Shown: one piece after another, positions 18,058 through 27,024 of the stretch | Position numbering within the stretch: position 1 is the stretch's first letter | Layout: the number at the start of each line of letters is the position of its first letter | Assembly (NCBI GenBank): GCA_016210005.1 | Contig: JACQVA010000012.1 | Location: 88,039-152,038, forward strand | Direction: 5' to 3' | Length of the DNA stretch: 64,000 nucleotides | DNA from: Deltaproteobacteria bacterium | GTDB lineage: Bacteria > Desulfobacterota > Binatia > HRBIN30 > JACQVA1 | Program-made: the position numbers and the translations under genes | The notes under the pieces: generated by a model | Seen by the model: only the letters and a program-made list of their open reading frames with translations | The model's database searches: none | What the model was told of the DNA's origin: nothing

Positions 18058-18396
18058 TCAAAACCTCACTCCCATCGCCACCACGGTGTCGAACGAATCG
18101 TGGCGGCCCAGGGCGGTGGCGCCGGAGTTGATGGTGGCGAACGAGTTGGTCAGCCCGGAGCGCGCCAGCGCGTCGCCGGGGATGCAGTAGCCAAGCAGCA
18201 CGTTCAGCCAGAACCAATCGTTCGGGTACCATTCGACGACCAGGTTGAACTCGCTGCCGGTTAGCCGCAGCGACCAGTCCACACCCTCGATCGAGACCCG
18301 AGGCGCCGCCGAGCCGGCATCTTGCCCGAGCACCAGTCGGCTAACCACGGTCAGAATCGCCCCGGCCAGCGCCGCGCGTTTCGGCAATGCCCGCAT
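18058..18396 (-). CDS. Short outer-membrane-like protein, possibly internally deleted
   Basis: 112 aa from the ATG at 18396 (AGGA six bases upstream). A signal peptide (residues 1-25, ending near VLGQ) is followed by WSLRLTGSEFNLVVEWYPNDWFWLNVLLGYC and a C-terminal FDTVVAMGVRF. The final Phe and alternating pattern are those of the last strands of a beta-barrel. Only about three strands can fit, so it may be the two ends of a porin gene joined by deletion, or a small periplasmic protein. The next gene is a solute-binding-protein fragment. I do not recognise the family. Confidence 0.5.
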   Translation of the reverse strand: MRALPKRAALAGAILTVVSRLVLGQDAGSAAPRVSIEGVDWSLRLTGSEFNLVVEWYPNDWFWLNVLLGYCIPGDALARSGLTNSFATINSGATALGRHDSFDTVVAMGVRF

Positions 18397-18648
18397 GCAT
18401 CGTCCTAGCCGGGGCCGACTGCCGCAACACTCATGCCGTTGCGGTCGCGCAATCACGGCTGGTGATTTGGCGCGCTAGGAATCTAGGCGAGTGGCAGTTC
18501 TGCGAACGAATTCAGCAGCTAAGAAGAAATGCCCGTCGGCCGAGTCCGACAGCAGGTCGGACTTACTGCCGCCGGGGCGTGCTTTCGGGTCGTCTTGAAT
18601 GCTATGGTCCACGCCCGGCAACGCCATCATTCGGAGCAAGGAGCTATC

Positions 18649-21324
18649 ATGCCGCAATCCGATCTGTCGCCTTCGTCTTCCGCCCACGGCAACGGTGGTA
18701 GAATCGATGGTCTTCCCCGCTTGGCGGATCTCAGCTCGCCGGTCGGGCAGAGCGAGACGTTCCAGGTGCTGCTGTCGCTTGCGGAGCGCAAGACGGGCCT
18801 GATTCCCGCACCGCTACTTGCCACTCACGTGCTGTCGGTAACCAGCGCGGGGGACTGGCCGCTGCAACGGGCGGCGATGGAGGCGTTACTGCGCCGCTGC
18901 AAGTTCGCCAAGCAGGACGCCCTCGAGGTCGCTTCGCGTCCGGCCGGCAAGGGCATGTACGGCCAGTACAAGACCAAGCGCGCCGGTTCGAGCGAGCGCC
19001 CGTACACCACGTTACTGGCAGGATTCGAACCGTTGCGCGCCAGTTGCGACTGTGCCGACTTCGTGCGCAACTCGCTGGGGATCTGCAAGCACGTGCTCAC
19101 CGTGCTCGACGATCTCGCCGGCCGCGGGCACAGCCTCGCGAACGGGCAAGCGGCGCCGCCACCACCGCAGCGGCCTTGCGTGCACTGGCATCCGGTTCGC
19201 CCACTGACCGGCAAGGGCGACTGGCTCGAACGCGTCAGCCTGATCGCCGGCGGGGACGGCGGCTCATTGCCGGCCAATCTCAGCAAGTGGTTTTGTCGCA
19301 GCGATACGGGAGCACTGATTCCCGACCCCGCTCACGCGGGCACACCCCGCGGCCGCCTCGGGCTGGTGAATGCGCTCCTGTCGTTGGCAGCATCCCAACC
19401 CCGACGCCGCAGTGGGGACGGCGTGGCTATGGAGCCGGCGCTACGTCTCCTACTCGCAACGGAAAAGGAAAGCCTGGAACGTATCATCGGCAACCAGGTT
19501 GCGGCGCCGGCGTTTCAGCGGGCCTTGCACTCTCTCAAGCGCAAGCTGTACCCGTACCAAAGCGAGGGCGTCGAACGCTTCCTGACGGCGGGCCGGCTCT
19601 TGCTCGCTGACGATATGGGCCTGGGCAAGACCGTGCAGGCCATCGCCGCGGGTCACGCATTGTGGGCTACCGGCAAGGTGCAGCGCGGCTTGCTCATCGT
19701 GCCGGCCAGTCTCAAGCCGCAGTGGCTGCGGGAGTGGCAGCTTTTCACTGACACGCCGATCGCCGTCGTCGAGGGCGGGCCGGCGCAGCGCTGGGCGGCC
19801 TACCGCAAGCAGGCCAAGGGTTTCCTGATCGCCAACTACGAGCAGGTGCTGCGCGACCTCGAGCACATGTATGGATGGCGACCGGACCTCGTCGTGCTCG
19901 ATGAGGCCCAGCGCATCAAGAACTGGGCGACCAAGACCGCGGCCTATGTAAAGAAGCTGCGGCCGAAATATCGGCTGGTTTTGACCGGCACCCCGATGGA
20001 GAACCGGATCGAGGAATTGGCCTCGCTGCTCGACTGGGTCGATGACTTCGCCTTGGAACCGAAGTGGCGGCTACAGCCGTGGCACTCGACCTACACCGAC
20101 GGCAAGAAGGAGGTGGGCGGGGCGCGCCACCTCGACACCTTGCGCCAGCGTTTGTCCGGGAGCATGGTCCGGCGCGTCCGCAGCGAGGTATTGCGCCAGC
20201 TGCCGCCGCGTACTGACACCACGGTGACCGTCGAACTCACCGAGGCCCAGCGTGAGGAGCACGATGCCCTGATCCAGCCAATCGCCCAACTGGTGGCGAT
20301 TGCCCGGCGCCGGCCGCTGGCGCAAGCCCAGTTCCTGCGGCTGATGAGTTTGCTGACGACCCAGCGCATCATCGCCAACGGCCTGGGCCAGGTGCAATTC
20401 GCCACGGTGTGGCCGGCGATCTCGCAGGTGCGCCAGCCCGACGCCGCCTTGGTGCAAACCCTATCGAGCCCGAAGCTGCTCGAGTTGCGCGAGATCGTGA
20501 CCCAGCTCGCGCTCGAACAGGGCCGCAAGGTTGTTGTCTTCAGCCAGTGGCGCAGGATGCTGCAACTCGCCCATTGGGCCGTTGCCGGCCTGCTCGGCGA
20601 GCGCGGAGTGCGCGCGGTGTTCTTCACCGGACACGAGGGGCAACAGCGCCGGACACAGAACATCGTCGAGTTCCACGACGACCCGAACACGCGCGTGCTG
20701 TTCGCCACCGACGCCGGCGGCGTCGGGCTCAACCTGCAACGCGCCGCCAGCAGCTGCATCAACATCGAGCTGCCCTGGAACCCCGCGGTCTTGGAGCAGC
20801 GCATCGGACGCATCTACCGCATGGGGCAGAAGCAGCCGATCGACGTCTACAATCTGGTGAGCGAAGCCAGCATCGAGGGGCGGATCGCGGCGTTGGTGTC
20901 AGGCAAGCGAGCACTCTTCACCGGCCTGTTCGACGGCGACAGCGACGAGGTCCGCTTCGACCGCAGTGGTTCGTTCTTGGCGCGTCTGGAACAGATCGTC
21001 GAGCCGGTGCAGGTGCCCGATCTGCCCGAGAACCGCGACGGCGCGGACGACACCGAGGCCGCCGATCGCGAAACGGACGGAGTGGTGGGTGCGGCCGACG
21101 AGTCGCAGGACGTCGCTGCCGCCACCGCAGCGGCAGCCAGCACACTGCTTGTGGGTGCCGCGCCCCCTTCTGCGGTCGATGTGAAGTCGCTCTTTGCCGC
21201 CCTCGAAATCCGCCGCAGCGAGCGCGGCGGCATCACCATCGAGGCGCCGCCCGAGGCCGCCGCCACACTCGCCGCGCTGTTCGAAGGCATGGCCACCATG
21301 CTGCGCGCACAGGCAGCCGCCTAG
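18649..21324 (+). CDS. SNF2-family DEAD/DEAH helicase with SWIM zinc finger
   Basis: 891 aa from the ATG at 18649, with AAGGAG at 18638-18643. SWIM zinc finger CDC...CKH at residues 133-148; SNF2 motif I LLLADDMGLGKTVQAIA near 320; DEAQ box (VVLDEAQRIKN); motif III LVLTGTPMENRIEEL; C-terminal helicase half with GVGLNLQRAASSCINIELPWNP and QRIGRIYRMGQ. The last 170 residues are acidic and low complexity. Bacterial SNF2 proteins of this type are DNA translocases of unclear role; no restriction or defence partner is next to it. The stop overlaps the convergent four-helix-bundle gene by 4 nt. Confidence 0.9.
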   Translation: MPQSDLSPSSSAHGNGGRIDGLPRLADLSSPVGQSETFQVLLSLAERKTGLIPAPLLATHVLSVTSAGDWPLQRAAMEALLRRCKFAKQDALEVASRPAGKGMYGQYKTKRAGSSERPYTTLLAGFEPLRASCDCADFVRNSLGICKHVLTVLDDLAGRGHSLANGQAAPPPPQRPCVHWHPVRPLTGKGDWLERVSLIAGGDGGSLPANLSKWFCRSDTGALIPDPAHAGTPRGRLGLVNALLSLAASQPRRRSGDGVAMEPALRLLLATEKESLERIIGNQVAAPAFQRALHSLKRKLYPYQSEGVERFLTAGRLLLADDMGLGKTVQAIAAGHALWATGKVQRGLLIVPASLKPQWLREWQLFTDTPIAVVEGGPAQRWAAYRKQAKGFLIANYEQVLRDLEHMYGWRPDLVVLDEAQRIKNWATKTAAYVKKLRPKYRLVLTGTPMENRIEELASLLDWVDDFALEPKWRLQPWHSTYTDGKKEVGGARHLDTLRQRLSGSMVRRVRSEVLRQLPPRTDTTVTVELTEAQREEHDALIQPIAQLVAIARRRPLAQAQFLRLMSLLTTQRIIANGLGQVQFATVWPAISQVRQPDAALVQTLSSPKLLELREIVTQLALEQGRKVVVFSQWRRMLQLAHWAVAGLLGERGVRAVFFTGHEGQQRRTQNIVEFHDDPNTRVLFATDAGGVGLNLQRAASSCINIELPWNPAVLEQRIGRIYRMGQKQPIDVYNLVSEASIEGRIAALVSGKRALFTGLFDGDSDEVRFDRSGSFLARLEQIVEPVQVPDLPENRDGADDTEAADRETDGVVGAADESQDVAAATAAAASTLLVGAAPPSAVDVKSLFAALEIRRSERGGITIEAPPEAAATLAALFEGMATMLRAQAAA

Positions 21325-21878
21325 CCGCTGCGGCGCCGTTCGGCGAGCCGGGCGCGAGTCATGCGCTCGCGCAGGCCGCCTTCCTCGATGAAGGCACGCT
21401 CCAATTGCCGAATCTGCCGGTCGAGCAGGTAACTGCTCACACGGATCAGGCCGATGATAACGTTGGCCGCAACCAGCGGATCGGCGCTCTCGATGCCCTT
21501 GCGGAAGGTCTCGTAGGTGGCGTCGGGGATTTGGTTCAGCTCGCGCAAGCGGCGTGCGTAAGCATGCTCTTTCGGCCACTCCGCCCCGCCGCGCACGCGC
21601 AGGAAGTCGCGGTAGTCAGCCAATAGCTCCTCCAGGCTGGCGCGCGCCACGTTGGTCAGCTTGATCTCGGTCTCCTTGGAGGTGGCCGACGCCATACTGC
21701 CTTCGATGATGTTCTGCTTACCGGAGCGCGCCGCCTGGACCATCTGGTCATGCGTGCGGCTGCGCCGGTCGATGAAGTGATCGCAGAAGTAGACAGTGGC
21801 GTCGTAGACGATCTCCGCCTTTTGGTAAGAGCGCAGGCGCTTGTAGCCACCGTGCCGCGGGATGAAGCCGGTGCTCAT
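21321..21878 (-). CDS. Four-helix-bundle protein (S23 / 23S rRNA IVS-protein family)
   Basis: 185 aa. It contains YQKAEIVYDATVYFCDHFIDRRSRTHDQMVQAARSGKQNIIEGS, the conserved core of the S23/IVP family with a C-terminal suffix helix (about 140-160). Family members are basic bundles encoded in 23S rRNA intervening sequences, and the Avd protein of diversity-generating retroelements is related. No reverse transcriptase or rRNA is in the window. The gene reads away from a large hairpin of 19-bp repeats that begins about 20 bases upstream of its start, so the two may form one unit. Confidence 0.82.
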   Translation of the reverse strand: MSTGFIPRHGGYKRLRSYQKAEIVYDATVYFCDHFIDRRSRTHDQMVQAARSGKQNIIEGSMASATSKETEIKLTNVARASLEELLADYRDFLRVRGGAEWPKEHAYARRLRELNQIPDATYETFRKGIESADPLVAANVIIGLIRVSSYLLDRQIRQLERAFIEEGGLRERMTRARLAERRRSG

Positions 21879-21900
21879 GGGCTAGCCCTTGGTAGCAAGC

Positions 21901-22080
21901 GAAGAAAAGGACTGCAAGAAGAAAAGGACAACAAGGGACTGCAAGGACAACAAGGACTGCAAAGACAGGAATGGCGCCAAGGTGTCCTTGCAGTCCTTGT
22001 TGTCCTTGCAGTCCCTTGTTGTCCTTGCAGTCCCTTGTTGTCCTTGCAGTCCTTTTCTTCTTGCAGTCCTCGCAGTCCTC
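21901..22080. repeat. Large inverted repeat built of 19-bp tandem units
   Basis: The left arm (about 21902-21966) contains AAGGACTGCAAGAAGAAAAG and alternating GGACAACAAGGGACTGCAA units. The right arm (21982-22063) contains three successive copies of TTGTTGTCCTTGCAGTCCC (21997, 22016, 22035) and then TTTTCTTCTTGCAGTCC. Over about 60 bases the arms are almost fully complementary around a 15-base loop; the right arm has one extra unit. The composition is unlike the flanking GC-rich genes. Function unknown. Confidence 0.85.
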
Positions 22081-22089
22081 ACCATCCCC

Positions 22090-23430
22090 CTAGTCCGCCT
22101 CCCACACCAACGGCGCCACCGCTACCTCACCGTTAGTGAGTGTAGCCACCCACGGCCAGCCCGCGGTAGTGATGTACCAAGCCTCCTGCTGCGGCTGATA
22201 CACCAGCTCGGCGGCGTGCGCGGCTAGCCGCGTCAACAGCGACGGCGAGCGCCGCACGCCGCGGTAAGTGCCGAAATCGTAGGGGTTGTCCGCATGGAAC
22301 ACCAGCGTGTCATTGTAAGAAGGCGGGTCGAGCCAGACCTTGGCCGCCAGCAGCGCCGCCGGCCAGAAGAACGAGTCGTTGTTGTAAGTCAGCGCCAAGT
22401 AGTAACGCCCCCGGTAGCGGGCCACGGCCGGCGACTCGGTCGAGGCTACGATGGCGTTGCGCTCGCTGCCCCAGCCGCTGTCTAAGGCCGCACCGATGTA
22501 TTGCCAGCCCTCGAGGTCAAACGACTGGTAGAGGTCAACGCGCGAGAAGTAACGGCCGCGCGCGGTGCTGTAGAGCAGCCACTGCCCGGGCGCGAGCTTG
22601 AGGATCATCGCGTCGCGAAAGAACCGATGCATCGGCGCCGGCATGACGACGCGGTGATCGGCCCAGGTGATCCCGTCCGCTGAAGTCATGCGGTGCAACT
22701 GGTGGGGCGACCAGAACAGCGAGTAGCCGCCACTATCTGTGAGCACATGCGGCGCCCAGGCGAGTGCACCGAAGTCGGCCACCGGCGTCTCTTCGCGCAT
22801 ACCCGCGGCCGGCGGGAAGTCGGAACTGGAGCCGGAGGCGAAATACTTCTCCTCGGCGTAATTGCCGTCACTCTGCGAAGTGATGCCGAGCACCCGCCAA
22901 CGACCGCCGGCATCCTGATAGACGGTGTGATCGTTGATGTAGCGGCCGTGCCGCTGCGGCCGGAACAGGGTCTGCCACGGCCCGGCGATGCGCGGGACGA
23001 AGACCGGCGCCTGGCCGGCTTCGACCGTGGCGCTGACTTCGCCGAGCAGGCGCGCCGGGCCGGCATCGGCCGGCTCGGCCCACACGCGATAACTGCCGCT
23101 CTGCCGCAGCAGGTACGAGCCGAATTTGGCGCGGCCGATCGGTTCCCAGGCCTGCGCCGTACGCCGCTCGACGCGGTATTGCTCGGCCCCGGGATCAGCG
23201 ATCCACCCGAGGTGGGCCCAGCCGATGCCGCCGGCGAGCTGCAAGCCGAAGCCGGCTTGGCGTTGGCGCACGAAATGGCGCGGTATCGAGCTATAAAAAT
23301 CGGTGGCCAGCGGCCATTCGAGCGCGCTGCGGACGGCGGCTTCGAGCAGCAGCCACAGGCCCAGGAGCGCAGCCGCAGCGGCTAGCAGTCGCCGCCCGCG
23401 TCCAGGGCGCTTGTGGGGCAGTGCGCTCAA
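22090..23430 (-). CDS. Membrane-anchored glycoside-hydrolase-like beta-propeller protein
   Basis: 446 aa from a TTG at 23430 that overlaps the SDR stop (TTGA). An N-terminal membrane anchor (LLAAAAALLGLWLLLEAAV) is followed by a fibronectin-like segment (YRVERRTAQAWEPIG) and then repeated propeller blades: INDHTVYQDAGGRWRVLGITS, WAPHVLTDSGGYSLFWSP, FRDAMILKLAPGQWLLYSTA, GRYYLALTYNNDSFFWP, AWYITTAGWP. This is the pattern of GH32/43/68-like five-bladed propellers. I cannot name the catalytic acids with confidence, so activity is uncertain. Probably faces the periplasm. Confidence 0.65.
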   Translation of the reverse strand: MSALPHKRPGRGRRLLAAAAALLGLWLLLEAAVRSALEWPLATDFYSSIPRHFVRQRQAGFGLQLAGGIGWAHLGWIADPGAEQYRVERRTAQAWEPIGRAKFGSYLLRQSGSYRVWAEPADAGPARLLGEVSATVEAGQAPVFVPRIAGPWQTLFRPQRHGRYINDHTVYQDAGGRWRVLGITSQSDGNYAEEKYFASGSSSDFPPAAGMREETPVADFGALAWAPHVLTDSGGYSLFWSPHQLHRMTSADGITWADHRVVMPAPMHRFFRDAMILKLAPGQWLLYSTARGRYFSRVDLYQSFDLEGWQYIGAALDSGWGSERNAIVASTESPAVARYRGRYYLALTYNNDSFFWPAALLAAKVWLDPPSYNDTLVFHADNPYDFGTYRGVRRSPSLLTRLAAHAAELVYQPQQEAWYITTAGWPWVATLTNGEVAVAPLVWEAD

Positions 23431-24194
23431 TAGAAATCCGGCCGCAGCATGGCGTCGGTGCCGCCGTCGACGAAGAGCACGCTGCCGCAGCAGAACGACG
23501 CATCCGGGCTGAGCAGGAACACGATCGCCGCAGCGATCTCCTCGGGCTCGCCAAAGCCGCCGGTGGGGATCGGAAACGACTGAATCGCCGGGCCAAACAC
23601 CGGGTGATTCAGGCCTTCCTGCAACAGCGGAGTCATGACCGCACCGGGAGCAACGGCGTTGAGCCGGATGCCGGCCCCGGCCCACTCCGCCCCGGGCGCG
23701 CTGCGGCGCACCCAGCGCGCCAGCGCCAACTTCGAGCCGGCGTAGCAGCGGTGCCCGTCGAGCGTCATCGCCAGGCGGCGCGCCTCGGCTTCGTCACCGG
23801 CCAGACAAACCTCCACCAGTGGTGAGTCGGCGCCCGGGATGGTCGAGGAGTTCGACGAGACCGCCACTACGGCAGGATCCTCCCCCTGGGCCAGCGCCGG
23901 GCGCAGGCCGTCGAGCAACGCGATGGCGCCGAAGTAGTTCAGCGACACGATCGTCGACCACGGCTCGACCTGGGGCCCGACGCCGGCGCAGGCCACCAAG
24001 CCGTCGAGCCGGCCGCCGCAGAGCTGCAGCACCGCGGCCACCGCCGCCACCCGCCCGGCGGCGCTGGCCAGGTCGGCGATGACCTCGGCATCGCGCAGGT
24101 CGATACCGATGACCGTCTCGCCACCGACTTCCAGTCGCGCACGCGTGGCCGCGCCGATGCCGGACGCCGATCCGCTCACTGCAATAACACCCAT
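23427..24194 (-). CDS. SDR oxidoreductase, 3-alpha-hydroxysteroid dehydrogenase/carbonyl reductase-like
   Basis: 255 aa with GGGAGG before the ATG. NAD(P) site SGSASGIGAATRARLE (8-22), IDLRDAEVIADL, NYFGA, catalytic Ser in SSNSS and YAGSK as Tyr/Lys. The fragments GIDLRDAEVIADL, DGLVACAGVGPQ, LNYFGA and the end DGGTDAMLRP match what I recall of Comamonas 3-alpha-HSD/carbonyl reductase, so reduction of a ketone on a steroid or xenobiotic is likely. An insert of about 20 residues (SPLVEVCLAGDEAEAR) before the YxxxK site is also a feature of that family. Translationally coupled to the propeller gene. Confidence 0.85.
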   Translation of the reverse strand: MGVIAVSGSASGIGAATRARLEVGGETVIGIDLRDAEVIADLASAAGRVAAVAAVLQLCGGRLDGLVACAGVGPQVEPWSTIVSLNYFGAIALLDGLRPALAQGEDPAVVAVSSNSSTIPGADSPLVEVCLAGDEAEARRLAMTLDGHRCYAGSKLALARWVRRSAPGAEWAGAGIRLNAVAPGAVMTPLLQEGLNHPVFGPAIQSFPIPTGGFGEPEEIAAAIVFLLSPDASFCCGSVLFVDGGTDAMLRPDFY

Positions 24195-24281
24195 CTGAGT
24201 CCTCCCGCCGGTAAGGGCACTAGCGCCTTCTACTGTGGCGCCGGCCGCGCCGCAACCGCCAGTCGTCCGCTATCCCCGCCC

Positions 24282-24737
24282 TCACTCACCTTCCGCACAC
24301 TCCAGGCGCAGCGCCAGCGATCCCGTGGTATCGGCGAGCATCCCGATCCACCAATCGGCCCAGCCGTACTTCTGCGACAGCAGCCGGCGAATGCGCTGGT
24401 GCCCGTCGGGATTCGCCAGCACGGTGGCGCGACAGCGCCGGCGGGAGCCGCCGCGCAGCAGCTCGACCTGCGGATTGCTGCGGAGCTGGAGCAGAAACGG
24501 CCGCTCGGCGTTGGCCGCCTCGACCCAGGCGGCGCCCTCGGCATCGGCGATCCAGGTGCGCGTGTCACGAGCTGTGCCGTTCTGGTCGAAGGTGCGCAAC
24601 ACCACCACCTCACGGCCTTCCAAGGCGACGGCAGTCAGCGCACCGAACAGCAACAGCGCGGCGAGAGCGGCGCGGAGAACCCGCTTAACCGCCCGCCGCT
24701 TGGCAGCGGCAGCTATGGCGGTACGACGCCCGCTCAC
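24282..24737 (-). CDS. Nitroreductase/split-barrel-like membrane-anchored protein
   Basis: 151 aa. An N-terminal hydrophobic helix (residues 20-38) anchors the chain. Then come TRTWIADAEGAAWVEA, FLLQLRSNPQVELLRGG and RIRRLLSQKYGWADWWIGML, which resemble DUF385/DUF2255-type FMN- or F420-binding split barrels. The match is by pattern only. The GTG start overlaps the stop of the HAD gene by 4 nt (GTGA), so the two are co-translated. Confidence 0.55.
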   Translation of the reverse strand: MSGRRTAIAAAAKRRAVKRVLRAALAALLLFGALTAVALEGREVVVLRTFDQNGTARDTRTWIADAEGAAWVEAANAERPFLLQLRSNPQVELLRGGSRRRCRATVLANPDGHQRIRRLLSQKYGWADWWIGMLADTTGSLALRLECAEGE

Positions 24738-25396
24738 GGCGCGTCGCCGGGGTTGAACAACGCCTCGATCACGTCGCCGGTCACCGCCGCCAGCGAGGCC
24801 ACCACCAGCGTCGCCAGGGAGAAGTCGTTCTCGAGCGTGAAGTCATGCGGCACGGCGATGCACTTGCATCCGGCGCGGTGGGCGGCAACGACGCCCTTGT
24901 AAGCGTCCTCGATCACCACGCAGCGCGCCGGCGGCAACTGCAAGCAGGCGGCCGCGGCCAGGAACGCATCGGGCTCGGGCTTGGCGCCCCGGTAATCCTC
25001 GCGCGTGACGATGGCGGCGAAGAAGCGGCGCAGGTCGAAACGGTCCATGACGAACGACACGTCCAGCGCCGATGAATTGGTCGCCAGCGCCAGCGGGAAG
25101 CCCGCGCTGAGCCGGCCCAGCGCCTCGACCACGCCGGGCATGAGCGTAACCTCGGCGCGCAGCAGCTCGTGATAGACGGGATTCTTCAGCGCCCGCAGTG
25201 CCCCGGCATCGAGCGGCAGCTTGTACGTCTTGACCGCGTACTCCGGACCGCGGCCGGCCGCGATCCACTCGCGGCCGTACTCCGCCCGCGAGATGCGCAC
25301 GCCGTACGGCTCCAGTACCCGGCAATACGAACGGTACTGCAACCCTTCCGAGTCGATGATCACGCCATCGAGGTCGAAGATGATGCCGGCGGACAT
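24734..25396 (-). CDS. HAD-superfamily hydrolase, beta-phosphoglucomutase-like
   Basis: 220 aa from the ATG at 25396. Motif I FDLDGVIIDSE, motif II LALATNSSALD, motif III Lys in YRGAKPEPDAF, motif IV VIEDAYKGVVAAHRAG. The helical cap between motifs I and II and the DGVxxDSE signature are those of sugar-phosphate phosphatases or beta-phosphoglucomutase. An upstream TTG at 25426 is less likely. It is followed by the split-barrel protein with overlapping codons and lies 48 bases after the cyclophilin gene. Confidence 0.85.
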   Translation of the reverse strand: MSAGIIFDLDGVIIDSEGLQYRSYCRVLEPYGVRISRAEYGREWIAAGRGPEYAVKTYKLPLDAGALRALKNPVYHELLRAEVTLMPGVVEALGRLSAGFPLALATNSSALDVSFVMDRFDLRRFFAAIVTREDYRGAKPEPDAFLAAAACLQLPPARCVVIEDAYKGVVAAHRAGCKCIAVPHDFTLENDFSLATLVVASLAAVTGDVIEALFNPGDAP

Positions 25397-25444
25397 GCGG
25401 GCGACGGCAGGCAAAGCCAGCGGCAAGAAGCTGCGCGCGCCGGG

Positions 25445-26023
25445 CTATTGCGCCACGGTGACGCTCTTGATCACGACCGGTTCCACCGGGACATTCTGGT
25501 GCGGCATCTTGCTGGTGGTGGCGACCTTTTCGATTTTGCGCACCACGTCCATGCCCTCGACCACCTTACCAAACACGGCATAGCCGTGGCCGTCGGGGTT
25601 GGGGCGGTTGAGGTTGGCGTTATCGACCACGTTGATGAAGAACTGCGCCGTCGCGCTGTCGGGGTCGCCGGTGCGCGCCATCGCCAAGGTGCCGGTATCG
25701 TTCTTCAGGCCGTTGGCGGCCTCGTTCTTGATCGCGGCATTGGTGGGCTTTTGGCGCATCTGCTGATCGAAGCCGCCGCCTTGGATCATGAAGCCGGGAA
25801 TGACGCGGTGGAAAATGGTGCCGTCGTAGAACTTACTTGCGACGTAGGCCAGGAAGTTCTTCACCGTAGCCGGCGCCTTGTCTTCGTGCAGTTCGATCTT
25901 GATGTCGCCGAGCGACGTGGACATGAGAACCATCGGATTCTTCCCTTCTGCGGCTGAGGCGCCGGTCGTAATTAGGGCAAGCAACATGGCCCCGGTCATT
26001 GCAGGAAACCACCGCTTCATCAT
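25445..26023 (-). CDS. Peptidyl-prolyl cis-trans isomerase, cyclophilin type, exported
   Basis: 192 aa. Signal peptide [24 protein letters not shown], then a compact cyclophilin: [19 protein letters not shown] with the catalytic Arg, [20 protein letters not shown], and [12 protein letters not shown]. The ATG ATG start is preceded by CGGAGG. It should assist proline isomerisation during folding in the periplasm. Confidence 0.93.
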   Translation of the reverse strand: MMKRWFPAMTGAMLLALITTGASAAEGKNPMVLMSTSLGDIKIELHEDKAPATVKNFLAYVASKFYDGTIFHRVIPGFMIQGGGFDQQMRQKPTNAAIKNEAANGLKNDTGTLAMARTGDPDSATAQFFINVVDNANLNRPNPDGHGYAVFGKVVEGMDVVRKIEKVATTSKMPHQNVPVEPVVIKSVTVAQ

Positions 26024-26173
26024 GAGCCTCCGTTTCGTTCGCCGGCATGCATAGCAAGTCCCGCAAGTGGCGCAAGCCCCGCCGCCGCCCGCCCTTGAGC
26101 CGCGGCGCCGGCTCCGCTATGACAGCGGCCTCTGCGCGCGTCACCGAACCGAACGAAGGAGCCTCCATCAAAC

Positions 26174-26794
26174 ATGAGTGAACCGAAGTCGAAACACATC
26201 GTCTGGCATCAGGGCAACGTCTCGAAGGCTGATCGCGAGACCATCCTGGGTCACAAGTCGTGTACCGTGTGGATGACCGGCCTGTCGGGATCAGGCAAGT
26301 CCACCCTCGCCGTCGCGCTCGAGAAAGAGCTGTGGGATCGCGACGTGCACACCTTTGTCCTCGATGGCGACAACGTTCGCCACGGTCTGAACAAGGATCT
26401 CGGCTTTTCACCCGAGGACCGCAACGAGAACATCCGCCGTATCGGCGAGGTGGCGAAGCTGTTCACCGAAGCCGGAGTCATCAACGTCACGGCCTTCATT
26501 TCTCCCTACCGCGCCGATCGTGACCTTGCCCGCAAGCTTATGGCCAACGGTGACTTCATCGAGGTCTTCGTCGACTGTCCAGTGGATGTCTGCGAGCAGC
26601 GCGACCCCAAGGGCCTCTACAAGAAAGCCCGGGCCGGCCAGATCCCCGAGTTCACCGGCATCTCCGCCCCTTACGAAGCTCCGCTCCAGCCCGAGATCAC
26701 GGTGAACACGGCAACGCAGACCGAGGCCGAGAGCCTGCGGGTAATTCTCGGCTACCTCGAGCGCAACGGCTACGTGCCGGGCGCGCAAAGCTAA
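26174..26794 (+). CDS. cysC: Adenylylsulfate kinase
   Basis: 206 aa. Walker [10 protein letters not shown] (near residue 36), substrate loop [37 protein letters not shown], and [27 protein letters not shown]. It phosphorylates APS to PAPS in sulfate assimilation or for sulfation. It stands alone: no ATP sulfurylase (cysDN/sat) is beside it, so the partner must be elsewhere. GAAGGAGC lies about a dozen bases before the ATG. A strong hairpin follows the stop. Confidence 0.95.
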   Translation: MSEPKSKHIVWHQGNVSKADRETILGHKSCTVWMTGLSGSGKSTLAVALEKELWDRDVHTFVLDGDNVRHGLNKDLGFSPEDRNENIRRIGEVAKLFTEAGVINVTAFISPYRADRDLARKLMANGDFIEVFVDCPVDVCEQRDPKGLYKKARAGQIPEFTGISAPYEAPLQPEITVNTATQTEAESLRVILGYLERNGYVPGAQS

Positions 26795-26805
26795 TCCTGC
26801 CCCGT

Positions 26806-26832
26806 GACCGGGCCGATGACCTCGGCCCGGTC
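26806..26832 (+). terminator. Likely terminator after cysC
   Basis: A perfect 11-base stem (GACCGGGCCGA / TCGGCCCGGTC) with a 5-base loop, starting 11 bases after the cysC stop and followed by GACAGCTTTT. The T run is short and slightly displaced, so termination is likely but not certain. Confidence 0.6.
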
Positions 26833-27024
26833 GACAGCTTTTGCGGCGCCCGCCGCCGCGCTCTCAACCCAGCCAGTTCGCAGGTAAGGTCGCTAGCGCC
26901 GCTGCCAGATCAGGCAGCGTTGCCAGAATTGCGCCGACGCTACTGAGCGGAAGTAATCCACGCGGTCCGCCGCGCGCCGATGGCATTGGTCTTGCTGCCG
27001 AAAAAGCGCGTGAGAGCAGTTGTC

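Noticed and set aside
18649..21324. Defence island around the SNF2 helicase
   Set aside because: No nuclease, methyltransferase or other defence gene is adjacent; neighbours are a damaged kinase locus and a four-helix-bundle gene.
21901..22080. CRISPR array
   Set aside because: The 19-bp units are directly adjacent with no unique spacers, and they form a hairpin with complementary units.
21321..22080. Diversity-generating retroelement (four-helix-bundle protein as Avd)
   Set aside because: There is no reverse transcriptase and no template/variable repeat pair in the window.
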